This document shows positions 44,421 to 57,039 of a DNA stretch of 64,000 bases, one piece after another. The stretch spans positions 1,998,805 to 2,062,804 of the forward strand of contig NW_004454288.1 of NCBI RefSeq assembly GCF_000283155.1. The letters are read 5' to 3'. The notes under the pieces are model-generated. The model saw only the letters and a program-made list of their open reading frames with translations, was not told where the DNA came from and made no database searches. Within the stretch, counting starts at the first letter, position 1. Each line of letters begins with the position of its first letter. Origin of the DNA: Ceratotherium simum simum. Lineage: Eukaryota > Chordata > Mammalia > Perissodactyla > Rhinocerotidae. The position numbers and the translations under genes were made by a program.

Positions 44421-44699
44421 ATGGACCATATTAACTCCTTCTTGTTCCTGGGAGATGTGATGTCATTGCATCTGTGGTGTCTGATAAACAAGCTGAACTT
44501 TAGTCAAGAGGTTGTGAGATTTGTTACAAGTAGAGAGGAGCAGGAAGGCGCTCCCTGTCCTTCTTCATGAAGTCCTTGCAATTATGTTACGTTTCCCTCC
44601 TTTATGCCACCTTCAACTCCCGCATTTGCTTCAGTTATCGCACTGGACTCACTCTCCTATACATCTCTTGTGTGACCTGCTCCAGGACACACTGCCGCG

Positions 44700-45160
44700 A
44701 TCAAAGCCGTGGCCTTGAGAGTTGTGACTGGTTTGACTCCCGGCTCCACCACTTGTGTGAAATTGAGAAATTTTCTTCACTCTTTTCAGCCTCAGTTTCC
44801 TCATCTCAAAAATGGGGATGATATCAATATCAGCTATCACTTTGGAATATGATTCTTAACACTTCACGTGAACTAAGTTGTCTAATCCTCATAAAACCAG
44901 TATAATGTTGGTACTATTATTAGCACCCCTATTTTATAGGTGGGAAACCTGAGGCACAGAAAGCATAAAATAACTTGCCCAAGATCCCAGAGTAAGAGAG
45001 TAGTGAGCTGGAGTTAGAATGCAGGCAGCCCGTGTTCTGAACCAGCACACTCATTTATTACACCTGAAAGAGTACTTGCTTCATAGGGTTGATAACTTAT
45101 GGAAAGCACAACAGCTGGCACACAGAAAGCATTCAATAAATGCCAGCTGCCATTACCTCC
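44700..45160 (+). repeat. MIR SINE interrupted by a second, inverted MIR
   Basis: Sense MIR runs 44700-44838 ('cctcagtttcctcatctcaa', 'aaatggggatgatatcaata') and resumes at about 45066 with 'gcttcatagggttgataact' and 'gctggcacacagaaagcatt'. Between them, 44845-45055 is a complete antisense MIR ('ggtgggaaacctgaggcaca', 'gcccaagatcccagagtaag'). The outer copy must be older than the inner one. Confidence 0.8.
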
Positions 45161-45825
45161 CTAACCTCCTTTTGCAAACATTAAGTAAACATTTGCTGAA
45201 TAGTTTTGAGTATTCCTAAGTGTATATGAGGATATAGGAAAGAGACAGACACACACATACAAGAAGACACACAGAAGCATGCATCCACAGAGATACAGGC
45301 ATGCATGCACCAGAAGGATTGAATATGAAGTGTGGAGAATCACTAAGCATCATACCAGTAGGGATGGGGGAGGTCCTCAAAGCCAGGGCAGGGAACTAGG
45401 GGAATAGAAAGCATCCGGCTGTCTCAGTACTAATTTTAGGAGCATTCCAGGCCAGGGAATCCCAATGAATGGGGGGAATGGCAGTCAGGGCTGCTGTGCA
45501 TGATTGTGCCTTCTGTGCCCTACACAAAGATGTCAGCTTGGGTGGAGGAGAGTGGGAGCTGATATCCAATCTGCATTCCATCCTCTATACTGTGTGCCCA
45601 CAAGGCTGTGTCCATCCCAAAGGGGCACTCTTTTCTCACTTATCTGCCAAGAGGGCGTACCTTTTTCTAACTCCCACAAAGGTGCTGTATAGGCTAATAA
45701 TGGCAATAAAGATCCTAGGAGACCTAACAGATCCAAGGCAGGAGGTAGTGCTTAGAGACAGTGTCCATTCTTGGGGTTAAGCAATGGTCAAAAAGGCTAG
45801 TGTTCAGGGTAGAATGCCAGTAGTT

Positions 45826-46100
45826 CATTCATTTTCTCAAATAATTATTAAGCACCTACTGTATGCTGGGCCTTGTGCTGAAGAAGATGGACATGGCTTT
45901 CACTTTCATGAAGCTGACCCATGGAGGAGACAGACACCAAGCAAGGAAACTAATATATAATGTCAGGTAGTGGTAAGTGCTATAACAGAAGGAAAACAGA
46001 ATTACAAGGTTGAGAATGACAGGGGAGAGAGAGGGCAACTTCAGGTAGATATTTGAGCTGAGAAGTGGATGATGAGAAGGAGGCAGTCATGACAGCAACA
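45826..46100 (-). repeat. L2 LINE, 3' part
   Basis: 'gcacctactgtatgctgggc', 'catgaagctgacccatggag' and 'gagctgagaagtggatgatg' follow L2 on the complement. Confidence 0.85.
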
Positions 46101-46609
46101 GGATCAGCCCTTTAAGAGGAATTAGTGGTGTTGGAGTTCAGGGTAAGATCAGAGTCATAGGTATGGAAAATGGTTGGAACCAAAGGCAACCCAGGATAAG
46201 ACTGGACGGGGGGCTAGGCCAGCATGAACAGAACATTGGGACAATTTTGGCATGAGGGCAATAAGGACCCCTGTGGATTTACTGTCCAAACAACTGGGAC
46301 ACTGTTAAGAGTGAAAGGGGCAATGTTAATAATCACTCCAGGACAACAGGTACAGACTGAATCTGTCCTGGGACAAGCAGGGTGAATGGTCACCCTCCCC
46401 TGGGAGTAAGAGGTATTGGGTTTACTGGGCCAGAGACTCTGAAGCACAGCAGTTTAGACTCAGCCACTTGATCCTGGGTCATGAGAGTGACTTAAGTACA
46501 AGGCACACGGGAAGAGGTAGGATGGAGGAAAGTGCTGCAGCTGATCTAAGGCATCCCGTCCACGATGGGAGTGGAGGAGCTGGGTGGATTCCACAGCCAG
46601 GAACCAAAT
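46101..46609. other. Unassigned intergenic stretch
   Basis: 46200-46400 ('cattgggacaattttggcat', 'aacaactgggacactgttaa') looks like an old DNA transposon, but I cannot name it. No gene. Confidence 0.35.
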
Positions 46610-46835
46610 AAGTGAGAATAAAGGGAAGACAAATTGAGCCCCTACTATGTGTCAGGCACGTACTCTCTTACTTAATCTTCCCGACAAACCCTTTACCATG
46701 GGTACAATTTGTCCCAATTAACTGATGATAAAACTCGCTCAAAGAAATTAGACAATTGGACAAAGGTCGTACAGCTAGGAAACAGCAGAGGTAGGATTCA
46801 AACTGAGACCCATTGCACTCCCAAAGTTGTGCTTT
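46610..46835 (-). repeat. MIR SINE
   Basis: Antisense MIR: 'gagcccctactatgtgtcag', 'aaggtcgtacagctaggaaa' and 'aggattcaaactgagaccca'. Confidence 0.8.
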
Positions 46836-46999
46836 CCTCAACGATACAGTGTCTATAGACAGAGGCAGGGAAAGCCAAGCAGGGCTGACCCAGGCCTAGC
46901 ACCTTCCGTGCATACTCACAGATCGACACTCCCAGAGCCACAGGGAGACCCAGACACATCCGGAAGCTTTGATACATGGATAAGTTTCCGTGACCCAGA

Positions 47000-47480
47000 C
47001 CGCTAAGCATCCCCCAATATCTGCTCTTTCCTTCTTCTATAGAATACTCCCTTTTTAGCTGAGTACTGTGCCACTCAAATGAAAGATTACCTTTCCCAGC
47101 TTCCCTCACATCTAAGTGTGACCAAGTGGCTGAGTTCTACCCAAGGGGATGTGAACAAAAGTAGTAGCACTACCCTTGCACAACCCTATGGGGCACCATT
47201 CACAATCAGAGGAAGCTGAGTGGAAAGGATACTGCAACCTCAAATGGAAGAGGCTTGTTCTTCCTGTGCCCCCTTTCCCTCTTGAGAGACTGAATGTTTC
47301 AGTGGACAACGGCCAGACCAATATGGCAATGGAACTCTGACCAACCACCTCTGCAGCAACTGGCCCAGAACGGCCAGGAGTTGGTCAACGACTGCCAGCT
47401 TTCCTATTTCTATGTCCCTGCTTCCAACTCAGGACAAACCAGAGAAAGTCAAATAGGCCCGCACACCAATTACACAGGAT
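47000..47480 (+). repeat. Ancient LTR-like element (degraded)
   Basis: 'gattacctttcccagcttcc', 'ctcacatctaagtgtgacca' and 'agtggctgagttctacccaa' match the first part of the old LTR-like family also seen at 61758-62155. The right half is too decayed to follow. Confidence 0.45.
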
Positions 47481-47979
47481 GCTCTATCTCTAGTTAGCCC
47501 ACCTCCAGCTTCCCCACGCCAACAGCCCCAGTCGGGCACACCGGAAGCCTTCCCCGAGATAGACTGCTTGCTATAGCAAGCTCCGAGTCAATGGCTCTGT
47601 GTGTTCTCTTTTGAGTGGTCTTCACTGATTTCTACACACCCTTCCTGCTGAGTGGAACGCAGATATGGGGTGAGCCACTGTGAACTGTGAGCCGAGGATG
47701 GAAGGAGCCTGATTCTCTGGTTCATGGACGTGCCATACACCCCAGACTGTTGGTGAGAGAGAAACACACTACACACACACACGCCCAGAGAAGCCTTTTT
47801 GGTCTCAGACTGAACAGTCAAACTCCATCTATTTAAACTGTACTAACATGGACCCTGTGCAGGTTTGCCCTGGGGCGGCTTGGGCAAAAGGGTACATGGC
47901 ACAGGATTAGAACTCAGAGTTCTGAGCAGATTACTGTACACCAGGTTTCACTCATGTAAACTAGGATTTTAAAGGCACT
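47481..47979. other. Unassigned intergenic stretch
   Basis: A short CA run lies at about 47770-47782. No gene. Confidence 0.4.
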
Positions 47980-48150
47980 TTAGCATCTTTCACTTGCATA
48001 CAATGGTTGACATGCTAATTACAACAGACTCTGACTTATTTGTTAATACTTGGAGGCTACTTTGTCTGAGAATGCTTGTAATGCAAAGGAATAAAGTTGC
48101 ATTTGTGCACACGAAATGCAGAATTTTCATCAATTCTGACTGGACTCTCC
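47980..48150. promoter_or_regulatory. Candidate conserved non-coding block
   Basis: 'ttgacatgctaattacaaca', 'gaatgcttgtaatgcaaagg' and 'acgaaatgcagaattttcat' in repeat-free sequence about 2 kb past the probable HS3ST2 3' end. By composition only. Confidence 0.25.
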
Positions 48151-48744
48151 CCAATCGGGATAAACAAGCAAGTTCCACCAACACTTTCTTAGGTGTTTCC
48201 TTTATGTCCCAATGTAATTCTGTCTCCCTTTGGATACAGTCTTGGCCAGCACATGGCCTAGGATCACAGGACACCAAATACTTTTGGATAGGGAATGTAT
48301 AAGGGTAACTTATTAATGTCTACATACAACTCATCCTTCTTCTGGTCACCAGAGGTTCAGGGCCCCAGCTTCTGGGCAGTAACAGCTCCCACTGGCCTCT
48401 GTATCACCTTTCCATGCCCACAGGGGAAGCACAGAGGGGGCAGACCCCCAGAACTGACTTCTTGGTACCATGGTCTCAGTCATTTGACCTCCTGTGAGAT
48501 GCTTTGGGCAGGAAGATGGGCCAAGAAACAGAACTAATGTCTTAGGCTTTTGTGTCCTCTTTTCTTGTAAGTCAGATTCTCATTTTTAGGAAGCTGCCAC
48601 CATGCCTGACAGAGCAGACAAAGGCAAAGTGGCCTCAGCAATCCTTCCCGGCCACCTGTGGGCACCATGGAGCCATCTGGGAAGTGTGTCCCAGAAGTGC
48701 AGTTCCTTGGGGCATTCCTGTACAAGCCCCCAGGCCTCCAACTT
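48151..48744. other. Unassigned intergenic stretch
   Basis: No gene or clear repeat. Confidence 0.4.
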
Positions 48745-49200
48745 CCATCCACTCACTCCATTCATCCATTAAACATGTGCCGTGTGCCTACTATATGTTA
48801 GCAAGATACAATCTTGACCCTCGAGGAGCCATGGTCTACGGTGGAGACAGACATTTACACAAATAATGAAAATCTAGTGTGATAAAAGCTACGTACAAAT
48901 CACCAAGAAAATGCAGAAGAGCGAGCAGATGACTCAGCTCGGTTGGGGATGGCCTCACAAATATCAAGTGACACTTGGGTGAAGTCGTATGAGAGCTTCC
49001 ATTAGCTGGAGATGTGGGGGGCAGGGGTGGGGGAAAGCATTCCAGGCAAAGGCGTGGAGACTGGAAAGAGTCAAGAAAAGGCATGCAGCTCTGTGACGCT
49101 GGAGCAGAGGATGAGTGAGAAGCAGGAGATGATCCAGAAACTGTGATTGAGGTTGTCTTGGGCACTGTGCTGGAGGATTTAGACTTTATTCTGGGGTCAC
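48745..49200 (-). repeat. L2 LINE, long 3' fragment
   Basis: 'ccattcatccattaaacatg', 'gtgcctactatatgttagca', 'agcattccaggcaaaggcgt' and 'ggatttagactttattctgg' follow L2 on the complement over about 450 bp. Confidence 0.85.
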
Positions 49201-49777
49201 GGTCCACACCCAAAGCAAAGTCGTGAACTCACACGCCCACAGGGGCCAGGCAGATGATGTAAATCAGTGAGGTGGGGCTGGGTGGGGATTGGAAAACCGG
49301 GGAGTACAGGCCTCATCCAGAGATGGCAGCCAATTGCTGCCATGCTGGGTGCAGGCTCAGTGTAGCCATGTCTCCACTAAAAAAAATAGAATCTGGAAAC
49401 CCATACTTTTATATGAACACACCCAAATTTTAAATGTTGGAAATTATTTCAAAACATCATGCTGGCTAAGCAAAAACATACCTGATGTTCTATCAGCCCC
49501 TGGGCCTCTAGTTTGGCATTTCGGATGTAAAGGTTAAGCAGAGGGCGGGCCCAATCAGAATTATGTTTCAGAAAGAGGACATTCCCACATAACATCTGTC
49601 CCAGCCTCTGCCAGCAAGAACCTCTTTACCCCACCTCCCCCTCGTGCTTCTTGCCCATGCCCTCCCAGACCATCCCCAGCACCAGCCGCATCTTCTATGG
49701 GAGGAGCTGAGTGAATGAGCTGTGCTCCAGGCCTGGCTGACAGAAGAGCCCAGTGTTAAGGACACGAGAGAGCCATA

Positions 49778-49783
49778 TTTATT
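49778..49783 (-). terminator. HS3ST2: Candidate distal polyadenylation signal
   Basis: AATAAA on the minus strand, about 735 nt after the stop codon. Confidence 0.4.
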
Positions 49784-49960
49784 TCACATGGACAAGCATG
49801 ATTCTGTTGCATGCTGAACATGAAAGCTCGCGTGAGGAGAATACCCGTAAGAGCAGAATTATGTGCTTTTGTCCACAGGGAGCAGGGAGAGTCACAAAGT
49901 GGTTTGCAAAGACAGTTACCCTTCAAGCACTGTTGAGACCACCGGCTTTGAAACCTCTGG

Positions 49961-49966
49961 TTTATT
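49961..49966 (-). terminator. HS3ST2: Candidate proximal polyadenylation signal
   Basis: AATAAA on the minus strand, about 553 nt after the stop codon. It is followed on the minus strand by a G/T-rich zone (GGTGGTCTC) such as a downstream element would have. Confidence 0.45.
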
Positions 49967-50518
49967 TCATCATCAAAGGGTCTGTCTCCTGGGAGTGGCC
50001 AGGGGATGCTTCTGGCTCTGCAATCTCTCGATGAGCTGCTAAGGTCAGGAGGATGAGGATGCGCTCCCATCCCACCAGCCAGGGCGGCTCCAGAGAGTCA
50101 AGCTTAGAGGGGAGGTACATGCCACTCGGAATTAACAAGCCCACTCTGGGGTGGACAGGGATGGGGACAGACTGCTGTGTTCATAGCAACAGCACCATCA
50201 CCACTTATAATATCTATCATAATTGCAAGATCCCCCCTTCTTAAAGCTATTTCCCAAGGCCTCTTATGGGCTGAAGGGAAACGCTTCAGAATTGACTGGA
50301 CATACCAGAAGCAGATCAACTTTGCCTGGACACACTGGGGAGGGCTAATGGCAGGGACCCCCGGTCTCTTGGCCTTAGCTGGGCTTCCTGGTTCCAGGAT
50401 GATGGAACCCAAAATGGGGAAATGAGGCTGGAGCCTGGATTTACTGGGGGAAGAGGATCATAGGCTCTGAGGACAGACCTCATGGAAGAGACCAGAAGAG
50501 CCTTTGCATCTCGGTGGC

Positions 50519-51202
<684 letters not shown>

Positions 51203-51429
51203 TCACTGCCCTACACCCAGCTCCCTAGCTGAGTCTCCTCTTTCTGCTGTGACATTTGAGGCCCACCTGCTCTCACCTGGTGAGGAACCCACCTTACCAT
51301 CGGTGAGGAGCCCACCTTACCACGAAGTCTTTAAGCAAGCTTGATGTCTATCATACAGTATTGTTGTCTATAATCACTACACTTTGCATTAGCTCTCCAG
51401 TGAGAAACTCACTTTAACTCTGGTTGATT

Positions 51430-51795
51430 TTTTTAAAAAAAACCTTGAACAAGTTTGCTTTAAGACAGGAAATAACCTAAATGTTCATCAGTATGGGTTA
51501 AATAAATTATAGAATAGCCAATTAATAGAGTTGGGTAGATCTGTAAGTACTAATACAGAATGATACCCAAGATATAGTATTAAATGGAAAAAGGCAAGAT
51601 ACAGCATGTTCCTCTCAGGAAGGATACACAAGAAACCGATAAAAGTGGTTGCTTCTGGGGAGGGGATTGAGATGGGAGCAGAGCGAGGAGGTTGGGGATA
51701 AATAAAAATTAATTTTTATTGTATAACCTTTTACGCTGCTTGAAATTTTTAATGCGTTTATTACATATGCAAAAAACACAAAGGAAGCCATCAAA
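51430..51795 (+). repeat. Old L1/HAL1-type 3' end
   Basis: 'ggaaataacctaaatgttca', 'tagtattaaatggaaaaagg', 'agtggttgcttctggggagg' and 'ccttttacgctgcttgaaat' follow the final part of old L1/HAL1 elements in sense, so it is antisense to HS3ST2. Confidence 0.8.
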
Positions 51796-52189
51796 TATTG
51801 TTCTGGCAAAAGATACTTCTCCAAATATATTAAGAAAGTCTTGGGACGGGGGGTCGGGGTGGAGGAAGGCTCGTTTTGTAGGAACAGCAAGTGTTTTAGA
51901 AATGGGTTCCAATATCTTTTCCTCCTGAAACACATTTGAAATACATCCTTGGTATAAGCCTGAAGAAGCAAAGATCTCCAGGCCAGTTGGGGCCTCAGTC
52001 GAAGCCAGGTAATGCAAACACTTGCTCCTGTAATTTTTCATTTCCTGGCTCTGCTTGAGACTTAAGGAATGATGGTGGGAAACTCTCAAGTCTCCTTCCC
52101 AGGAGTGTCTCTTTCAGGCCTCGATGGAGGGGGATGCTCTTGGCTTCCAGTGGCTACTTCTTTCTGAAGGTCATGTTTTACCTTAAACT
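51796..52189. other. Unassigned intron sequence
   Basis: No exon or clear repeat recognised. Confidence 0.4.
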
Positions 52190-52355
52190 AGTTTTCCTTA
52201 ATCCTGGCTGTACATTAGACCACTGGGGAATCAAAAAAACAAAAAAACAGATGACTCATCCTAGACCAACTGATTAAAAATATTTGGGAGTAGGTATTTT
52301 TAGAAAGCTCCTCAGACAATTCCAACGTGAAGGCAGAGGTGAGAACCACTGCTAG
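52190..52355 (-). repeat. MER5-type remnant (weak)
   Basis: 'ggctgtacattagaccactg' at the left and 'ggcagaggtgagaaccactg' at the right resemble the two ends of a MER5-like element. The middle has an A-rich insertion at 52233-52249. Confidence 0.5.
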
Positions 52356-52629
52356 ATCATTCTTTCCCCAGTCCTAACACTATGATTTACCAACCCCCAA
52401 AACACTGATCTTCACATTCCTCTGGAATACAGACGCCTGGTTCCTAGTCATCTTCTTCCCAGCTCCCCTCATCATCTCCATCCAATAACCTGGCCTCATA
52501 GTTCTTTGACCTAATATCTCCATTTTCTCTTCCCTTTTAGCAACTCTTCCTCATGGCCTCTCTTGAGTCTTGTCATTAGAACTGTCCTAATTATGAAATG
52601 ATTCATTCGGAAATTCTACTCTAGGACTA
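52356..52629. other. Unassigned intron sequence
   Basis: Pyrimidine-rich sequence without exon or named repeat. Confidence 0.35.
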
Positions 52630-53067
52630 TGTAGTGGGTTGAATGGTGACCCTCCAAAAGATATGTCCACCCAGATCCTATGATTGTGACCTTATTTGAA
52701 AAAAAGGATCTTTGTAGATGTAAGTAAATTAAGGATCCCAAGATGAGATCATTGTCAATTAGGTTGGGCCCTAAATCCAACGAGGAATATCCCTAGAAGA
52801 GAAGAGAAGAAGGCAATGTGAACATGGAGGCAGAGCATGGAGTGATAGATCTACAAACCAAGATATGCCAAGGATTGTTGGCAGCCACCAGAAGCAAGGA
52901 GAGAAACATGGAGTGGATTCTTCCTCAGAGCCTCCAGAAGGAACCAACCCTGCTGACAATTTGGTTTCCGACTTCTGGCCTCCAAAAATGTGAAAGAATA
53001 AACTTCTGCTGTTTTAAGCCACCCAGTTTGTGGGAATTTGGTACGGCAGCCACAGGAAACTAATACA
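52630..53067 (+). repeat. MLT1-type MaLR solo LTR with target duplication
   Basis: Starts TGTAGTGGGTTGAATGGTG, passes 'ttgtgaccttatttgaaaaa' and 'gttgggccctaaatccaacg', has 'gaaagaataaacttctgctg' near the end and stops at ACTAATACA. Flanks GACTA (52625-52629) and GATTA (53068-53072) match in 4 of 5 bases, fitting a 5-bp target duplication. No internal sequence is present, so this is a solo LTR. Confidence 0.88.
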
Positions 53068-53149
53068 GATTACAACTTGACTTCTTTCTACATTTACCAC
53101 AGTCTCAAACTTATTATATCTGATCTTCAAATCCATCTATGATGCTCTT

Positions 53150-53380
53150 TTTTTTTTTATACTATGTTCTTTTTTTTTTTTTTAATTTTATTTATTTATT
53201 TTTTTCCCCCTAACCCCAGTAGATAGTTGTATGTCATAGATGCACATCCTTCTAGTTGCTGTACGTGGGACATGGCCTCAGCATGGCCGGAGAAGTGGTA
53301 CGTCAGTGCATGCCCGGATCCGAACCGGGGCCGCCAGCAGCGGAGCAAACGCACTTAACCACTAAGCCACAGGGCTGGCC
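53150..53380 (-). repeat. ERE-type equine SINE with target duplication
   Basis: T-rich tail, then 'agatgcacatccttctagtt', 'catggcctcagcatggccgg' and 'ccggatccgaaccggggccg', ending 'aagccacagggctggcc'. The target duplication CTATGATGCTCTT is at 53137-53149 and 53381-53393, identical in 13 bases, so the insertion is comparatively young. Confidence 0.93.
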
Positions 53381-53440
53381 CTATGATGCTCTTGATTTCA
53401 CTTTTTTCCACACGAACTTCTCTGGACCCAATGAACAATC

Positions 53441-53545
53441 ATTTCAATAGCATCATCATCATCATCATCATCAATATCATCATTATCTTCATTTCAATAG
53501 CATCACCATCATCAACATCAATATCCTCATTATCTTCATCATCAT
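53441..53545 (+). repeat. CAT-rich repeat with a tandem duplication
   Basis: The phrase ATTTCAATAGCATCA starts at 53441 and again at 53491. Two units of about 50 and 47 bp, each made of CAT/ATC triplets and ending in CATTATCTTC, lie in tandem. Confidence 0.85.
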
Positions 53546-53559
53546 TAATTTCCTTGTAC

Positions 53560-54070
53560 TATTTGCTCCTCCAGTCTCTAATAATGCATCCTTCCAACCT
53601 TTCAGCACTTCTAATTCTGTCTCTGGGTTGACAAACAGCAGTAGAGAAAACTGCTGACCCTGACAAGTGGATCCTTTATATATGTAGTAATTTAACCCTT
53701 AGCACTGCTCAATAATCTTTTTATTTGTCTTTACAGACCCGCCTATCATTCTTCATAGTAAGTGTTCCAAATTCTCACTATAAGCTCCCAGGCCTGTCAC
53801 CCACCCTTAACACACAACTAGTTTCCCACTACACTGAAAGGTGTAAGCTTCAACCTTCCTCTCCTCCATACTGAAACTGACTGTTATCTGCACCCATCCT
53901 GCGCCCCTCCCGCTAGTCTCAGAGGACAAGGCAGGCAGGGGCTCACCTGTCCACCTGTGCTCTCAGATGCCTTCCCCTCCTGCCTTCCCTGCAAATCTGC
54001 CCATTATCCCCTTGAACCTTCAGATTCACTGTGCAACTGGTAGGCTGATACAACTGAAAATCTCCTTCCA
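53560..54070 (+). repeat. L2 LINE, internal (ORF) region
   Basis: 'tgtgctctcagatgccttcc' and 'cctcctgccttccctgcaaa', after a 'gtgtaagcttcaaccttcct' segment, resemble the L2 coding region in sense. Decayed, with no usable frame. Confidence 0.5.
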
Positions 54071-54499
54071 GGCCCAAGGTGTATAATGGACCCTTGTGAG
54101 TTGCAAATCTGAATAGTATTTATTAATATTGAGAAGGCCAATATTTTTTAAAAATAGGATATCTTTATTAGCGAACAATCACAAGTACACTTGAATAGAA
54201 CTCTTTGGCTGGATTTTCTTAGAAATCTGGCTAATTATAATATGACCCTGGCACACATTGTAATCAGGTGTCGGCCTTTAGGACGAGAGTAGACGAAATT
54301 ACACAAATGTGACGGGGCATTTAAACTTAAGGACTTTCCAAACTCTGTGGGGGTTATTTTGGTTCTTGCCCTTTCTGAGACCTAATTCTTCCACTTTCCT
54401 CTGTATTCTTTAAGTTACTACACCTCCTTCTAAAAAACCATTACCTCTTGAAGTTAGTCAGAGTCGGTTTCTGTTGCTTGCAACCCAAGAACTCTGACC
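54071..54499. other. Unassigned intron sequence
   Basis: AT-rich, no exon or clear repeat. Confidence 0.35.
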
Positions 54500-54665
54500 T
54501 ATCTTTTACAACTTGGCTTCCTCTCTGTGGAAGCTACGCTCACCCCGCTCGATTATAAACTCCATGAGGGCAGGGCAGGGTGCGTCTTATTTGCATCTCT
54601 ATCTCCAGAGCCTACCACAGTCCATGGCGCAAGTAAGGTCTCCATCAATATTTTTAAAGTTTAAA
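54500..54665 (+). repeat. L2 LINE, 3' end
   Basis: 'gattataaactccatgaggg', 'cagggcagggtgcgtcttat' and 'catctctatctccagagcct' are the L2 3' terminus in sense. Confidence 0.8.
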
Positions 54666-54689
54666 TGAAACCAACAACCTGTCTAATCC

Positions 54690-55745
54690 AGTCATGTGTT
54701 GAAGCCCTCATCCCCTTTTCAAATTCTCGACTGTCTCCAAACCATTCTGGATCTTCCCACAGGTCTATCTCCCACTGCTCTCATTCTACATGGTCTTCCT
54801 GGATGGCTACATTCCTTCCCCAGCCTTTAACCACCACCTAGAAGCTGTTGACTCACAAGTCTCTAACTGCAGCTCCAACTTTCCCATGATCTAGACTGGA
54901 ATGTCCAACTGTCCATGGACTGGACACTTCACCTCAACAACTGAACTCACCATTTTCCTCCCCAAACTGACTTCTGTCTTTTGCCTATTCTTGCAAATGA
55001 TATCACCATGAATCCACTCACAAAGCAGAAAAATCTCAGAGTCATTCTTGACTCTTCCTCACATCTAACGTGTTTCATTCTCGAACGTTTTCGTGTCTCC
55101 CCTCCACTCCTAGCCCACTCATATAGCCTCAGGGCCTTGTCATCTATTCCTCCGACAACAGATTTCTCTCTGACCTCCATGCTTCTACTCTCTTCTCTCT
55201 TTCAATCCATTCTGCATTCTGTGTCCACCAGGGAAATCTTTCTAAAGCAAATTCAATCTGTCAACCATCAGTTATTCTTTTGAATAAAAAGCCCATATGC
55301 CTTGACTTGGTACTCAAGGCCTCTGCTTACCTTCCCAGAATTCATCTCTGGCCACTTCCTGGTAAGCTGATGCTCACACGGTGCTGCACGCAAAATCAGC
55401 TCCCCAAACGCAGCCTGCTCTTCCATCTGTTTTCCACTTGCTGAGTTCTTTGTTTTCATTTTTTAAGACCCTGGGTCACCTTTCTTGTCTCTCTCACCCT
55501 GGTGAACATTTACTCATCTTTCCGAGTCCAAACCAAAAGTCATAGCCCCTGTGAACCCTTTCTTGTGATTTCACGGCCCTTTGTGCATGCAGCTACCAGG
55601 ACCCTCATCCCATTGTGTGGAACCTATTAGATACGCAACCACTCATATCAACAGATGGTCAGTGACTTGCGCAATGTGTTTCTTGTTCATTTTTGCCTTC
55701 CTAGCGCAATATCTGGCACACTGTAGGTGCTCAATAAATTGATCA
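54690..55745 (+). repeat. L2 LINE, long 3' fragment
   Basis: About 1 kb of sense L2: 'ctcagagtcattcttgactc', 'ttcttttgaataaaaagccc', 'cttggtactcaaggcctctg' and finally 'gcgcaatatctggcacactg' and 'taggtgctcaataaattgat'. A second copy after the one at 54500-54665, in the same orientation. Confidence 0.8.
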
Positions 55746-56129
55746 AAGACCCAGGGTCAAAGGTAGGTGCCTATTGAGAGGTTATCTTGGGTCCTCAGAG
55801 GTGACCACTGTTAGTTTACGAAGCCCAGCCTTTTCCTGGCATTCTGGCCTTGGACTGGGGAAGGATTTTTTAGCAGAGAGTCCTGGGGAAGGGGGTCACT
55901 GCACCATTTTTAAGATTTCATCACGGCCACAGGTGCTCGGGCTTGCAGACTGAGGGGGGTCCAAGCTCTGCTTCACCCCAACCCTCCAAATGGAAGAAGC
56001 TAAAATGAGATTTAAAGGAACACGTCTCGGGCCATTTCTGTTTTGCCCTCTGCATGCTGTCCCTTGCCCAAGGCTCCCTCTAGTGTTGAGAAAGAACGCG
56101 GCTGTGGTCACTCTGCAGGGAGTGGGAAA
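55746..56129. other. Unassigned intron sequence
   Basis: No exon or clear repeat recognised. Confidence 0.4.
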
Positions 56130-56480
56130 GTCAAATTGCACATTGGGATCACCTGGAGGGCTTTTGTAGTTATGTAAATAGCTGGGCCCCACGCCAGACT
56201 AATTAAATCAGAAACTCTGGGAGTGTGGCCTGGACACCTGCAATTCTAAAGCTCCCCAGATGACCCCAGGTCCAGGAACCCAATGGTGCAGCCTATGTGT
56301 TCCTTTAGCCACTTAGCCTGTAATACGGTTGTTCATGAGCATCAAATGGGGGCACCTTGAGAAAAGGAATCCCAGGCCCCTCCCCTGGGCATTCTGATTC
56401 AATGGGTTTGGGGTGCTTTCCAGGAATCTACATTTTTAACAAGTTCCTCTGTGATTCTTATGATCAGAGACTCTTGGGAA
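56130..56480 (-). repeat. Two MER5-type remnants
   Basis: 56130-56280 ('cattgggatcacctggaggg', 'aattaaatcagaaactctgg') and 56350-56480 ('ggcattctgattcaatgggt', 'acatttttaacaagttcctc') both resemble MER5A-type elements on the complement. Strand is less certain for the first. Confidence 0.6.
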
Positions 56481-57039
56481 GAACAACCTTAATAAAAGGT
56501 ACTCTCATAAGTAACACGACTACACTCATTACCATCTAATATACTCTATATTTATTCTTATGTTTATGTCACTGCCCATCCCAGCCCCCAACCGCAGACT
56601 GTAAGTCCCAAGAGAATAGGGTTGGTGTCTGTGTTGTTCAGGGCTGTATTCTCAGCACCCAGGGGCTGACTGGCACTTGGTGGGGGTGCAGTAAATATTT
56701 GCTCAAGGGAGAAACATACAGACAGGGTATTAATCTGGGAACAATCAGGAAGAAGCATACTTGTGTGTGCCAGCCGAGACATGTGCCTCCCCCCGGCCAC
56801 AAAAGTCTGTGCGCTCTCTTCTCCTGAGGGAAAAATCATAGACTTCCCACGGCCCCGCCAAAAAAAAGAAAAACATCTAAATACTCTCTTGTCAGCTGGA
56901 GGCTCTCTGGAAATGATATTTTTTGACCCACCCAGTGGGGCAGAGATAGCTCCCTCGGCCCCCACCATCCACACAAGGGACATTGTCTGCATGTGTCCGC
57001 ACACGGGAGCCCATCTGAGCAGGGCCTCGCTGGGAACTT
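56481..57039. other. Unassigned intron sequence
   Basis: 56560-56720 contains L2-like phrases ('gactgtaagtcccaagagaa', 'ctgtattctcagcacccagg', 'gggtgcagtaaatatttgct'), so a sense L2 3' end is likely there. The rest is unassigned; the 146-codon minus frame is by chance. Confidence 0.4.

Larger units (their letters stand above)
49760..50518 (-). other. HS3ST2: HS3ST2 3' untranslated region (extent inferred)
   Basis: Starts directly after the HS3ST2 stop codon and runs down the minus strand to the second of two AATAAA signals. No recognised repeat interrupts it, whereas the sequence just beyond is repeat-rich. The true end could be the first signal (about 49940) or farther left; transcript data would decide. 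Confidence 0.5.

Noticed and set aside
1..49759. USP31 or another downstream gene
   Set aside because: Expected from human gene order, but no exon with recognisable protein similarity appears in the left flank.
53441..53545. CRISPR-like array from regularly repeated CATCAT words
   Set aside because: Triplet microsatellite with one tandem duplication in a mammalian intron. No repeat-spacer structure.
56564..57004. 146-codon minus-strand frame in the HS3ST2 intron
   Set aside because: No domain or splice context, and it starts in L2-like sequence.
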